Shown in pieces: positions 8,624 through 21,465 of a stretch of DNA of 25,919 nucleotides. The position numbers and the translations under genes were made by a program. Every line of letters begins with the position of its first letter. Position 1 is the first letter of the stretch. The notes beneath the pieces were generated by a model, which did no database searches, was not told the DNA's origin, and saw only the letters and a program-made list of their open reading frames with translations. The DNA comes from Mesostigma viride (taxonomy: Eukaryota > Streptophyta > Mesostigmatophyceae > Mesostigmatales > Mesostigmataceae): assembly GCA_009746045.1 (NCBI GenBank), contig RPFO01000817.1, forward strand, positions 65,001-90,919, in the 5' to 3' direction.

Positions 8624-9411
8624 ATGGCAACGAAATGCAAAATCTGTACGGAGCCCGTAAGGGTCGAGGGACTGTGCGCGGAACATTACAAGTTCCTACA
8701 AGCGCACGACCTCGAGTACCAAAATGCCAAGGATCCATACGGGGGGTGTGGATTTCTTAGATGTGATAGACCACTGGAGGGATTGGATGTGTATTGCAAG
8801 ACACATCTACCTTTTGCCGAGAAGTTGGAGGACGTGTGCGCTCGTGGGATCGCATACGTAGCAAGTTTGCAGATGTTGATGGGGAAGACCGGAATGACAC
8901 GCTCGGTCCTCCACTTCACGGCAACGCACACTGGGGAACGGAAAGTTGAGCTGGTGCGCCTCGACAGGCAGGGACTCGAGATTTCGGCAGAGGGGGACAG
9001 CGCGTACGGGTTTGCTCATGGGCAAACGTTACCATGGGGGATTCCTTGCAGGGTGTGGCGCGTGAATGCGCGTACACCTTGATGATGAATAATGGATTTG
9101 TGGAAGCACAAAGACTGCACAAGGATATTTTGGAGGCTCTTCTTGCCGCAGAGCCGGTGAGACTGCCGACGCTCCCGAGGCCTGAGGAGCGGGACCGTTT
9201 GATCAGGATGGTGGTGAAGGCGGATATAGATGCAGATGTGGAGGCCGCAAAGGCGAAGGCAGAGGAAGCGCGTCGTGCAAAGGAGGAATCGGATCAAGAA
9301 CTGTTGGAGAAGATGCAGAGCTCCAACAAAATTTTGCATCGTTTGGGGATGGCGGACGTCGCTTATGAATACGAGTCCGGGAAGGGGAAGAAACAAACGA
9401 GGAAAAGATAA
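8624..9411 (+). CDS. Small Cys/His zinc-finger-like protein with C-terminal coiled coil (one G-run frame break)
   Basis: The ATG at 8624 follows TGCGCAG, and its first codons (MATKCKIC) mirror MAVKCTVAWC of the gene at 6423. Two modules are visible: KCKIC...LCAEH (residues about 5-25) and GCGFLRC...YCKTH (about 43-70). The frame would stop at 9082, but one extra G in the G5 run 9036-9040 continues it into the frame of the ATG at 9034, giving 262 residues. That part contains ARECAYTLMM, a long helix (VEAAKAKAEEARRAKEE, probably coiled coil) and a basic tail KKQTRKR. The length fits its paralogue at 6423 (260). No palindrome precedes it; the gap 8401-8623 holds only AT-rich sequence with a TGTAA near 8442. 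Confidence 0.6.
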
Positions 9412-9631
9412 TAATGGGAATGGTCGCCCACTGTTCTTGTCACAGAAATGCTTTTGTTAATGCTGGCGAACTTGGGACGGTCGTCCGTATTTCAACATTT
9501 CCTTGCCTTTAAAATTGATTGATGGGTAAATAATAATACTGAGCAAGCCTTCCATTTTATGTGTCTGTGGTCATACAATTTCGTTATTGTTTCAACCCTT
9601 GCAACGATGCATGTAAGTCTCAACCTTGGTG

Positions 9632-10147
9632 TCATGGAACTGCTTGTCTTTGCATATTACAACCCATTAATGCTCGGTTTGCATCATCATGTTCCAAAAA
9701 GGGAATAAATGAAGTAGCTATTGAAGCTTGCGTTAGAGAAATCCCCAAATAATCGACTTCTTCTGCTTTACTACTAAATTCTGGTTTATATCGCACATGA
9801 ACATAATTATTTTCAACACTAGAGTAACAAGAAAGTAATAAATATTCTGGGGCGAATTTAAATTGATCTTGTTGATGTGGAGGTATAAAAATAGGTATTT
9901 CACTTTTAATTACTTGATTTTTTGTAATGTATAAAAAGGACAAGAAAACATATTCATTTACTTTATTATGCGTAGCTAAAGATCCAATTAAACCGGTATT
10001 AGGCCCTTCTGGCGTTTGTATAGGACCATAATGACTAGGATGTATATCATGTAACGTGCGTGTTTGCAAGTTGGCCGTTGACACTCTACGACGGAGCCAA
10101 TTTTCGGAAGAACCTGCCTCATTTATGAATGCATCGACTGTGTGCAT
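9632..10147 (-). pseudogene. rpoB: Fragment of plastid RNA polymerase beta subunit gene (rpoB), nuclear insertion
   Basis: The minus-strand frame has clear hallmarks of the beta subunit: RTLHDIHPSHYG, PIQTPEGPNTGLIGSLATH, then VRYKPEFSSKAEEVDYLGIS and FLEHDDANRALMGCNMQRQ. These belong to the conserved rifampicin-pocket part of the protein. It is only about 170 residues of a subunit that normally exceeds 1000. It lacks the RIC expected between HYG and PI, reads GCNMQRQ where GSNMQRQ is usual, and stops right after the AVP that should continue. The surroundings show no other plastid gene. I read it as a nuclear plastid-DNA fragment; a transferred gene piece in another organelle or an assembly chimaera is less likely. 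Confidence 0.8.
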
Positions 10148-10208
10148 AAATTGTGATCATTGAATTGAACAAAAAAATTCTCTTATTGCCCCAATCATGG
10201 CTATTCTC

Positions 10209-10482
10209 TTAATGCCCTATCATGGCTATTTGTTTGTGTATGTTTTGCCCATGTTATTACATTAATGGCATGATGTTGTGGATTGCTAGCTCTATCTATG
10301 ATGGTTGTTCGTTTGTGTATGCTTTGCCCATGTTGTTACAGTAATGGCATGATGTTGTGGATTGCTAGCTCAATCTATGATGGTTGTTCGTTTGTGTATG
10401 CTTTGCCCATGTTGTTACAGTAATGGCATGATTTTGTGGATTGCTCAACCTATGAGGGTTGTTCGTTTGTGTATGTTTTGCG
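10209..10482. repeat. Tandem repeat, about four copies of a 79-bp unit
   Basis: The GTTTGTGTATG block recurs at about 10232, 10311, 10390 and 10465, with GCCCATGTTGTTACAGTAATG and GTGGATTGCTAGCTC between. A partial, older copy is visible from about 10196. The last copy runs straight into TTTTGCGCGCAG, the putative acceptor before the first exon of the long gene, so the array may be the 3' end of a 5' UTR intron. Confidence 0.85.
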
Positions 10483-10493
10483 CGCAGATCACA

Positions 10494-10589
10494 ATGGATT
10501 GCACCATCTGCCGCAGCAAGCGAAGCCCCCTTACTGGTTCCAAGATCTTATCCTACTGGATGCCAAGCAGGCTGGCGAAGGGTATCCCA
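10494..10589 (+). CDS. Putative first coding exon of the long five-exon gene
   Basis: The ATG at 10494 follows GCGCGCAGATCACA. The frame encodes 32 residues starting MDCTICRSKRS, a CxxC pair plus basic residues. It ends at 10589 before GTACGT (10590), phase 0, which fits the phase-0 acceptor at 11135. A second possible donor (GTATCC at 10582) would give the wrong phase. The frame stays open to 10700, so reading past the donor cannot be excluded. This is the least certain exon of the gene. Confidence 0.4.
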
Positions 10590-10725
10590 GTACGTACTTT
10601 GAAACTTGATGCCGCAAAACAACTACAACTTCGTTTTAACCCTTTAGCCGTTTTGAGTGATATTTACAGCGGACATTACATTTTTGTTGCTACGGGATGA
10701 GAATTGAGCTTTGTAATGCTAACAG

Positions 10726-11032
10726 GTGTCACAAACCAAACTGTCCGCTATTTGTAGTGGGCATTTATTGTTAGAGCTTGCAGCTGGGTCCCTGCTCCTC
10801 CACATGCAACCTTGGTGTTCATGAGCCCTTTACTAGCTTCCTTTCTGTCAGGGGGTGCTATATTTGGCACCCATAGGACATTGCAATATGACCAATGACA
10901 TGACCCCCAAGGTGGTGAATATATGTGTGTGCTTGTGTCCTATAATGGACCATAACTAACTATTAGGTTGGTTTGTGGACATTATCATGGAAAGTGACAA
11001 TTGCCCGGTTTTTATAGCGGGCAGTTGGACAC
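10726..11032. mobile_element. Possible MITE with imperfect terminal inverted repeats, inside an intron
   Basis: The left end (GTGTC, then CAAACTGTCCGCTAT, then GGGCA) is mirrored by the right end, whose reverse complement reads GTGTCCAACTGCCCGCTAT and later GGGCA. The element is about 307 bp with no open frame. The repeats are imperfect and I see no certain target-site duplication, so this is tentative. It lies in the inferred intron 10590-11135. Confidence 0.4.
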
Positions 11033-11135
11033 GGTTTTAAGGGTTGACCTATTAGCTTTGTCAGATGTGTGTGCTGCACCGCACCGCTTGCTAACATATT
11101 CGGCGGATTTTTTCTTTGTCGTCTGCGTGTCACAG

Positions 11136-11435
11136 CGTGCTTGTACGCACAACCACCCGCCTTCCCCTCCGCCGGCGCCCCCGCCGCCGGGCTCTCCGCC
11201 GCCACCGGTGTTGCCCCCTGCGGCCGCCGGCCCTTCCGCGCCGTCGGAAGCTGCAGCGGCAGCACAGCAAATGCCCCCTCCCCCCGCACCATCGTCGGTG
11301 CAAGAGGCGCGCGGCGTTCATGCAGCAAAGTCGGCGAAGGAGCGGAGGAAATCGGCGGCTTCTGGGTCATCGGGTTCCGATGCCGCGACGGCAGCAACTG
11401 GAAAAGCAACCCACAAGACACTGCCAGCTGCCCGG
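11136..11435 (+). CDS. Exon 2 of the long gene: proline/alanine-rich segment
   Basis: The acceptor at 11135 is strong: GCTAACAT (a CTAAC branch-point match), a T-rich tract and GTGTCACAG. The exon is 300 bp, phase 0 at both ends, and its donor is GTAGGT at 11436. It encodes 100 residues of low complexity: PPPPGSPPPP and PAAAGPSAPSEAAAAA, then a basic KSAKERRKS and KATHKTLPAAR. Joined to exon 3 the junction reads AARGRPSRQR, an AT-hook-like GRP core, compatible with a nuclear DNA-binding protein. In the other two frames the GC-rich DNA is also open, so the frame choice rests on splice phase. Confidence 0.6.
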
Positions 11436-11472
11436 GTAGGTGTTACGCACAAAGATGGGATTTTCTTGCGCC

Positions 11473-15194
<3,722 letters not shown>

Positions 15195-15210
15195 GCTTGA
15201 TTTTCTTGCG

Positions 15211-15905
15211 CCAACGGCCGTTGCAATTTGGAAATTAGGGTGTTATTTTTTTTTGCCCAACGGCCGTCGGAACCTTGAAATTAGGGTGTGATTTTCATGC
15301 GCCAACGGCCGTTGGAACCTGTAAATTAGGGTGTGATTTTCATGCGCCAACGGCCGTTGGAACCTGTAAATTAGGGTGTGATTTTCATGCGCCAACGGCC
15401 GTTGGAACCTGGAAATTAGGGTGTGATTTTTCTGTCGCCAACGGCCGTTGGAACCTGGAAATTAGGGTGTCATTTTTCTTGCGCCAACGGCCGTTGGAAC
15501 CTGGAAATTAGGGTGTGATTTTTCTCGCGCCAACGGCCGTTGGAACCTGGAAATTAGGGTGTCATTTTTCTCGCGCCAACGGCCGTTGGAACCTGGAAAT
15601 TAGGGTGTGATTTTTCTGTCGCCAACGGCCGTTGGAACCTGGAAATTAGGGTGTGATTTTCATGCGCCAACGGCCGTTGGAACCTGTAAATTAGGGTGTG
15701 ATTTTCATGCGCCAACGGCCGTTGGAACCTGGAAATTAGGGTGTTATTTTTCTCGCGCCAACGGCCGTTGGAACCTGGAAATTAGGGTGTGATTTTCATG
15801 CGCCAACGGCCGTTGGAACCTGTAAATTAGGGTGTGATTTTCATGCGCCAACGGCCGTTGGAACCTGGAAATTAGGGTGTTATTTTTCCGGCGACGGCCG
15901 TTGGA
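15211..15905. repeat. Minisatellite of about 16 units of ~45 bp, each carrying the palindrome
   Basis: The unit is CCAACGGCCGTTGG, then AACCTGGAAATTAGGGTGTG, then ATTTTTCTTGCG. Palindromes recur every 44-48 bp from 15211 to about 15893; the first, second and last are degenerate. Linkers differ in short blocks (CTGTAAATT or CTGGAAATT; TTTTCATGCG, TTTTTCTCGCG or TTTTTCTGTCG), and these variants recur in order, so larger multi-unit blocks were duplicated. Confidence 0.97.
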
Positions 15906-15954
15906 ACATAGTACTGACCTTCCGGCTATCTGTATGTTTTTTGCATGTGATCAG

Positions 15955-17076
15955 GGGCGTCCGTCAAGGCAGAGAACGGAGGAAGAGCGGAGGAGGTGGG
16001 CTTACAAGATTGAACATGGGGTGGCGGAAAGGCATCTCACAACATTTTTTGAGGACTGGCGCCAACGAGCTCCGGGCACCGACTTATGGTCGGGGATTGT
16101 GAAGACCTTTGAGAGGAAGGGGCTGCTGACGACACGTGCTGGAAATGCGAAGCCCAGCATTTTGGACTCCTGGGAGCCAGCGCCGTCCTCTCAAGTGCAC
16201 GACAAGAATCTAACTGACACCATACAGGCGGCGTTTCATCTGCGGCAGAAGATACGCCTAGTTCCAGACGATGTCGACATCGTGGGGGGGTCCGCGATTG
16301 CGACTCAAGTACGGGTCCTTAGTAGCAACTTGTGCCAACTCCCGGAACTAATGAGGCATCGGACGGTGACGGTGCGGAATTGTAAGGGGCTCGCGCCGTG
16401 GTTCGTGGGGGCCGGCACAAGTCTGACGAAGGCAAAATGTGCCGTGCTGATCTTCCGGTTTGCGTGGCAGGTGCTGGCAGACCAGGAGCCCGATTCTTAC
16501 AATGCCTGGCTGGAAGAGAATCCAGGGTTTTCTGACAAAATTAAAAAACTGACGGGGGAGGACAGTGACCGTGCCGTGCAGAGGTTCGGATACTTTCGTT
16601 CGCCAACGGCCGAGGAAGGGAGGGCCATTCTCCGGACGTACTCCAAGAAGGATATGGCGGCCGCGTGCTCCGAGGATTTGATCACCATGGACTTGAATAC
16701 GTCCGAGTGGTCAGATGCATCTGACCGTGAGGCAGTACTTGAGCTCACGAACACCGCGTTGGGCTACATGCTCGCGTACGACAAGCCTTTCGTGTTTGCG
16801 CAGTTTGCCGTGCTGGACGGCAACCACTACACGCAGATGTTGAAGTCCGTGATTTTTGAGGGCTCAGACGAGCAAGTGAGGACTGCGATAGCTGGCGAGA
16901 TTGCCGGTAAACAAAAGGGCAAGTACGTGGAGACAACCGAGGAGGCGTTTGATTTGTGGAGGGGGTTGGTGAGGGACGCGGACAAGTTCATGTACACCAA
17001 TCTGGACGTGCTCAAGGGCTGGGAGGTGGAGGGGGAAGCACTGATCCCGCCCATGAAGGACATGCGGACGCAAAAG
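15955..17076 (+). CDS. Exon 3 of the long gene: 374-aa unrecognised region
   Basis: The exon starts after GTGATCAG at 15954 in phase 0 and ends before GTAAATATAA at 17077, again phase 0. It begins GRPSRQRTEEERRRW (basic, AT-hook-like with the end of exon 2) and continues as a globular sequence of mixed composition. Recognisable landmarks are HLTTFFEDWRQRAPG, VDIVGGSAIATQ, RFAWQVLADQEPDSYNAWL and FAQFAVLDGNHYTQML. None matches a domain I know. Codon use looks like a real coding region and the frame is uninterrupted over 1.1 kb. The C-terminal half is helical and acidic. If splicing fails, translation would run 14 codons into the intron and stop at 17116-17118. Confidence 0.75.
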
Positions 17077-17692
17077 GTAAATATAACGGATCGGGTGTGG
17101 GAACGTTGTAGGCACTAGATGTGATTTTTGTTCGCCAACGGCCGTTGGAACCTGGAAATTAGTGTGTGATTTTTCTTTCGCCAACGGCCGTTGGAACCTG
17201 GAAATTTTGTTGATATTTTTCTTGCGCCAACGGCCGTTGGAACCTGGAAATTCGGTCGACATTTTTCTTGCGCCAACGGCCGTTGGAACCTGGAAATTAG
17301 GGTGTGATTTTTCTTGCGCCAACGGCCGTTGGAACCTGGAAATTAGGGTGTGATTTTTCTTGCGCCAACGGCCGTTGGAACCTGGAAATTAGTGTGTGAT
17401 TTTTCTTGCGCCAACGGCCGTTGGAACCTGGAAATTTGGTTGATACTTTTCTTGCGCCAACGGCCGTTGGAACCTGGAAATTCGGTCGACATTTTTCTTG
17501 CGCCAACGGCCGTTGGAACCTGGAAATTAGGGTGTGATTTTTCTTGCGCCAACGGCCGTTGGAAACTGGAAATTAGGGTGTGATTTTTGTTCGGGAACGG
17601 CCGATCTTCCAAAGTGTAAGGACAAAATGTCAGGTCGTGTGTTGTATGACCGTTTTTTGTCTCAAACACTGATTCACATTTCATGCATGCAG
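17077..17692 (+). other. Inferred 616-bp intron made mostly of palindrome repeats
   Basis: The donor is CAAAAG|GTAAATATAACG and the acceptor TTTCATGCATGCAG|GGGAGAG. Joining 17076 to 17693 keeps phase 0 and gives RTQKGREAHRR. The array at 17131-17605 occupies most of it. Confidence 0.7.
17131..17605. repeat. Minisatellite of about 11 palindrome units arranged in a five-unit higher-order repeat
   Basis: Palindromes start at about 17135, 17180, 17228, 17273, 17319, 17365, 17410, 17457, 17502 and 17548, with a degenerate end near 17594. The linkers follow the order AGTGTGTGAT, TTGTTGATA, TCGGTCGACAT, AGGGTGTGAT, AGGGTGTGAT and then repeat that order once more. The real unit of duplication is therefore about 229 bp (five units). 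Confidence 0.96.
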
Positions 17693-19979
17693 GGGAGAGA
17701 GGCGCATCGGAGGGTTGCCCTGATCGGAGGGGGGCTGAATGCAGAAGACGAGGCCGTTTCCAAAAAGTCGAGGGGGACGGCGCTGCTGGAAGTGCACAAC
17801 TATTTCAAGACGCACATGGAGGAATCCTGGGATAAGCCGGAGGTGCCCCTTCAGGACCAGAAAGAAATATGGAATTTGATTCATGGGGTTTCAAGCAGCA
17901 CTGAGAAGGCAAGGAAGGACGGGGAGGGGGAGGAGGGTGGTGAGGAGCGGGTTGGAGGGCGATTGAACGAGGGTGGTTTGTCCGAATCGGAGAAAACCCA
18001 AGTCTACGACTTCATCTCGGCTGTGAAGGATGAAACGGTCGCTCCGAACGACGACAGTAGATGTGGAATGCCGATTGAGGACAAGCTGGCCAAGGAGCTT
18101 GCAGAGTTTCTGGACATCGTGGCAGCGGACAAGCTGGACGGGGAGGGAAGGGTGATGAGGAAGGGGGGGGGATCAAACAGGAAGGGTGGAGGAGTCTAGC
18201 CCGCTTTCGATTCTGGCCGTCTATCATGGCAACCGTGAAGGCCAAACACGTTCCTCCTCAGTGCTTGTATGACCTGACATACATGGCCAAGATCTTCTGC
18301 GAGGTGATGGTCCAGCTTTTCATGATCTACAACCGCGATTTGGGGAAATACCCCGAACCACGCGACCTCGGCTGGTTGCCGATGCAGCCTTCGGAATCCG
18401 ACAGCGCCCTTCAGAGGGTGGCCGATACGGTCGCTGTAGCTGCCAAGAGACTAAGGGCGGTTATCAGGCCAACGGGGAGGGACGATTCCACCTTCCCACT
18501 TGCACTGCTGGAGAGGACGGATTTTGGGACGACCCACAAGGAGGAAACGAAATGGTGGGTCCTGATTGCGCCCGAACCCCCAACCGAACAGGCTGTGGTG
18601 CCCCAACCCGTACAGCCTGTGGCGGGGGCTGTGGTGGTGACGGGGGCTGTGCCGGAGGAAGGCCAAGCCGAACATGCCGAGGCAGAGGACGTCCAGTCGG
18701 GTCGCCAAAAAAAGGTGGGGGAGAAGCGGGAACCCCCGCGGAAGTTTGGGTCGGAGGAGCTGGCATCCGAAATCGAGCAGCAGGGCCCGTGGATTTCTAA
18801 GAAAATTTACGGGTCTGACGGGGAAACGACCTGTGAGTTCATGATGAAGACTTTCGCGTGGGAGAAAAGCGATGGGCCGACACGGTTGGCTCAAGTGGTA
18901 CTTAATGCAATGGAGGGGTTCGAATTTGTTGTGAAGAGGAAGGGGGGGTGAACCAGCCGGATATCAAGAATGGGATATGGCTGCTGAATTTGGAACACCA
19001 CGCGAAGCTGTGGAATGATGAGGAATTGTTGAAGGGTCGAACGGGTGCGTGGGTGGAGAAAAGGGACTGGAAGGCGGCGAAGGATTGTGGAGATTTCAAT
19101 GGTGTGAAGGACGCCTGGTCGTCGTACCTAGGCGATTTCACGGGATTCTTCAACCCACCCGTGATCTTCATTGGGTCAAAGGAGCAGGTGGATGGGTTTA
19201 AGGTCCTTCTGAAGGTACTTGGGAAGCGGCCTGAGGGGGAGGATATTTCCAATCCCAACGGCCGTTCGGGCAAGGAAATTGCGGGTGCAGCCCAGAAGCG
19301 TCCGCTGGAGACGGCAGGCGCTGGCACCAAAAAGAAACGCCGGAAGCGCGCCGCCTCGGAGACCCCCTCGGCCGAAGACGTCTCAATGGGGGATGATGAG
19401 GATGTCGGGTCACATGGGGGTGATGATGGGGAGGAGGTTGGTGATGATGGTGCCGGCGATGATGAGGGGGGCGGGAATGAGGGTGGTGATAAGGGGGGCG
19501 GGTCGAAGGACGGAGAGGGGGGGGTTCGAAGGGCGGAGAGGGGGGCGGGTCGAAGGGCGGAGAGGGGGGGGGTCGAAGGACGGAGAGGGGGGCGGGTCAA
19601 AGGGCGGAGGGGGGCGGGTCGAAGGGCGGAGAGGGGGGGGGTCGAAGGACGGAGAGGGGGGCGGGTCGAAGGGCGGAGAGGGGGGGGTCGAAGGGCGGAG
19701 AGGGGGGGGTCGAAGGACGGAGAGGGGGGCGGGTCGAAGGGCGGAGAGGGGGGCGGGTCAAAGGGCGGAGAGGGGGGCGGAGAGAAGGGCGGAGAGGGGG
19801 GCGGAGAGAAGGGCGGAGAGGGGGGGGGGGAAGGAGGGGGGGGAGGGGAGGGAGGCTCGAAGGGGAATTCGGGGGCGTCTGGGGGGGGATGTTGGGGCGT
19901 GCCGTCGACTACTGCAAAAAGCTCCTTTCGCCTGGCGGGCACGTTCGATCAAGAGCAACGGCTAGTCATCTGTCAAAGG
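17693..19979 (+). CDS. Exon 4 of the long gene: ~763 aa, three G-run frame breaks
   Basis: It starts after CATGCAG (17692) in phase 0 and ends before GTAAGTTAATC at 19980. Three frame breaks lie in G runs: G9 at 18163-18171, G7 at 18942-18948 and G8 at 19881-19888. One extra G at each gives a single frame ending in phase 1, which is the phase needed for exon 5. The product has an acidic/basic N-terminal part, a globular stretch (VKAKHVPPQCLYDLTYM, GIWLLNLEHHAKLWNDEELL), a KKKRRKR nuclear-localisation-like cluster near 19330, acidic DDDE stretches, a glycine-rich repeat (19490-19860) and VDYCKKLLSPGG. I recognise no domain. If the G runs are real, only fragments would be made. Confidence 0.65.
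19490..19860 (+). repeat. G-rich coding minisatellite (GGGGGGCGGGTCGAAGGGCGGAGA type)
   Basis: A unit of about 23-24 bp is repeated roughly 15 times, with variation in G-run length and a shift from TCGAAGG to AGAGAAGG near the end. In the favoured frame it gives a glycine-rich GGSKGGEGG tract; all three plus frames and one long minus frame are open, so the frame inside the repeat is not certain. The many G runs could form G-quadruplexes and are prone to length errors. Confidence 0.85.
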
Positions 19980-20098
19980 GTAAGTTAATCTGAGTGAATA
20001 TGGTCGGTTAAATTATGATGTTTGCATATTCCCAAGTTTGATTTGCGATTGTAATGATAACTAATTGCGCCGCTCGTCATTGCTTGTCCCACCCACAG
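19980..20098 (+). other. 119-bp GT-AG intron
   Basis: A textbook spliceosomal intron: donor AGG|GTAAGTTAATC, branch-like TAACTAATTG about 40 bp before the end, pyrimidine tract CTTGTCCCACCCACAG and acceptor at 20098. It joins phase 1 to phase 2 once the upstream G run is corrected. It contains no palindrome. Confidence 0.8.
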
Positions 20099-20915
20099 GT
20101 GACGAGTCTGAAGAGGAGCCGCCAAAGGATGACGCGCATGGCGGCCCACCCAAAGGGTTTGAGGAAGATTCGGAAGAATCGGAAGAATCGGAACCTGAGG
20201 AGGAAGCGCCACAAAGACGTGTCACAGTTACCGCAACCCAGCCCAAGCCACTAGACAAGAAAGTGCCACCACCAAGTTGGCAGCCGTGGATGGAGAATCT
20301 GGAAGGTGGGGGGGGGGGAAACGGGTCGTGCCCCGCTCGCCTGTTGGATGTCCGGTTTCGGTATTGTGCAAGCACGGCGGTGAATTTTGCCAGTATCGGA
20401 AGAACCAATCCCAGCGCCTTGATACGTTGTGGAAGCCCACGTGGGCTGCTGATTCGGTGGCTAAACTCAATGCAGACCCAATGAAGCTGGCACACATGCC
20501 TGATTTCCACGTCGACACGTTCCTGGTGCATGGAGTCGTTCGAAAGGTGGATAAAACGGGCGTGTGGTACGTTAAATTTTGGGCAGAAGGGTGTGACGAA
20601 AAGGGAATCTGGATTAATGGGGAGCAGGGGACGATGCCCGCGGCAATTTTCAAGGTACAACAAGACGAGATGCGGAACTGTTTCAAGCCACCTGAGGGAA
20701 CGTATTTGGAGTGGTGGATGGACAAGGGGTACCTGGCGACCAGATCTTCCCCAGCGACCAGATCTTCCCCACGACTCCAAGAGAAGGGGGGAGACCAAGC
20801 CGCAGGGCAGGGCAAACGAAAACCTCAAGGGAAGGCTGGCGCAGATGTGCGGGAGGGGGGTGTAAAGAAGCCCAGCGGACGGGGTGTAAAGAAACGCCTG
20901 TTAGTAGGTAGTTAG
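20099..20915 (+). CDS. Exon 5 of the long gene: acidic linker plus C-terminal ~200-aa region (one G-run frame break)
   Basis: It starts after CCCACAG; the spliced codon completes GGT and continues DESEEEPPKDD, an acidic stretch (EEDSEESEESEPEEE), then PSWQPWMENLEG. The frame breaks at a G11 run (20308-20318); one extra G joins it to the frame that ends with TAG at 20913-20915. That part begins KRVVPRSPVGCPVSVLCKHGG and includes a probably folded region (FHVDTFLVHGVVRKVDKTG, VWYVKFWAEGCDEKGIW, YLEWWMDKGYL), then a basic tail rich in KR and G (KKPSGRGVKKR). The VWYVKFW / GIWINGEQG region could be a small beta-barrel, but I cannot name a family. The whole protein is probably nuclear. Confidence 0.65.
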
Positions 20916-21465
20916 ATAGCTTGATCTGAACTCGTGTACATTTGTAAAGATCGATCTGTACATCTGTCTCCAGAGCATTCACTTGAATATTCAAAGTTCA
21001 AGTGGGAATTACTGGTTGGGTTGTGCACAGGCTTGTGCACAATTTTGGCAATAATTATAATTCGTTCTATAAATAGAACTAGCGGGGTCGTGGAGAGGGT
21101 TGTGCAATTGTAAATAATCTACAACTTGTCTCACTTGCTTACCCTCCGAGTGCATGACACTATGACAAAAACAGCCAATTTTACCCCGACTTGAATAAAT
21201 TTTAATAAATGTTAATAAATTTTAATAAATTTAAGCAATCTAGTAATGAAAAGTGCACGCGGAAAGCGCACCAGTGACCAAATTGCATGAAATGGTAATG
21301 ATTTCATGTGGAAACGCATTCACAATGAGCATCAATTGTCATGTATTTGTTGAAATGGCGTCTCCTCAAGTAATAAAATTTGGCATGGGTATTGTAGATT
21401 GATTGTGGGCCCCCCCAGCATCACGTGGCCCTAGGGGAGCTGTCTGGCGTGCCTCCCGGGGATGG
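20916..21465 (+). other. 3' flank of the long gene, no gene seen
   Basis: A TGTAA occurs about 30 bp after the stop. A run of four imperfect TTAATAAAT units lies at about 21193-21232. The rest is AT-rich sequence with no open frame of interest and no array. Confidence 0.6.

Noticed and set aside
1-9411. Integrated giant-virus segment (clustered small F-box, MYND and zinc-finger genes with palindromes between)
   Set aside because: No viral hallmark gene (capsid, packaging ATPase, B-family polymerase) is visible, and the genes share introns, repeats and palindromes with the neighbouring long gene. A search of the F-box and MYND products against large DNA viruses would test it.
10590-10700. Continuation of the frame after exon 1 to the stop at 10700 as a separate gene
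   Set aside because: The tail shows no motif and the phase-0 donor GTACGT fits the next exon; I leave it as an alternative only.
15211-17605. CRISPR-like look: short palindromic repeats with regular spacing
   Set aside because: The whole unit repeats, including the linkers, so there are no unique spacers; no cas genes are present and the setting is eukaryotic.
16864-17684. Minus-strand frames reading FQVPTAVGARK repeats, and similar plus-strand FLAPTAVGTWKLGC frames
   Set aside because: Translations of the 45-bp palindrome unit, which is divisible by three by chance; there is no sign of codon constraint and they run across an intron.
18902-19942. 346-codon minus-strand proline-rich frame opposite exon 4
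   Set aside because: It is the complement of the G-rich coding minisatellite; the plus strand has splice sites and frame continuity.
20054-20254. Basic frame after the 119-bp intron (VTSLKRSRQRMTRM)
   Set aside because: It follows only if the upstream G8 run is uncorrected; the acidic frame continues to the rest of exon 5 and fits the repaired phase.
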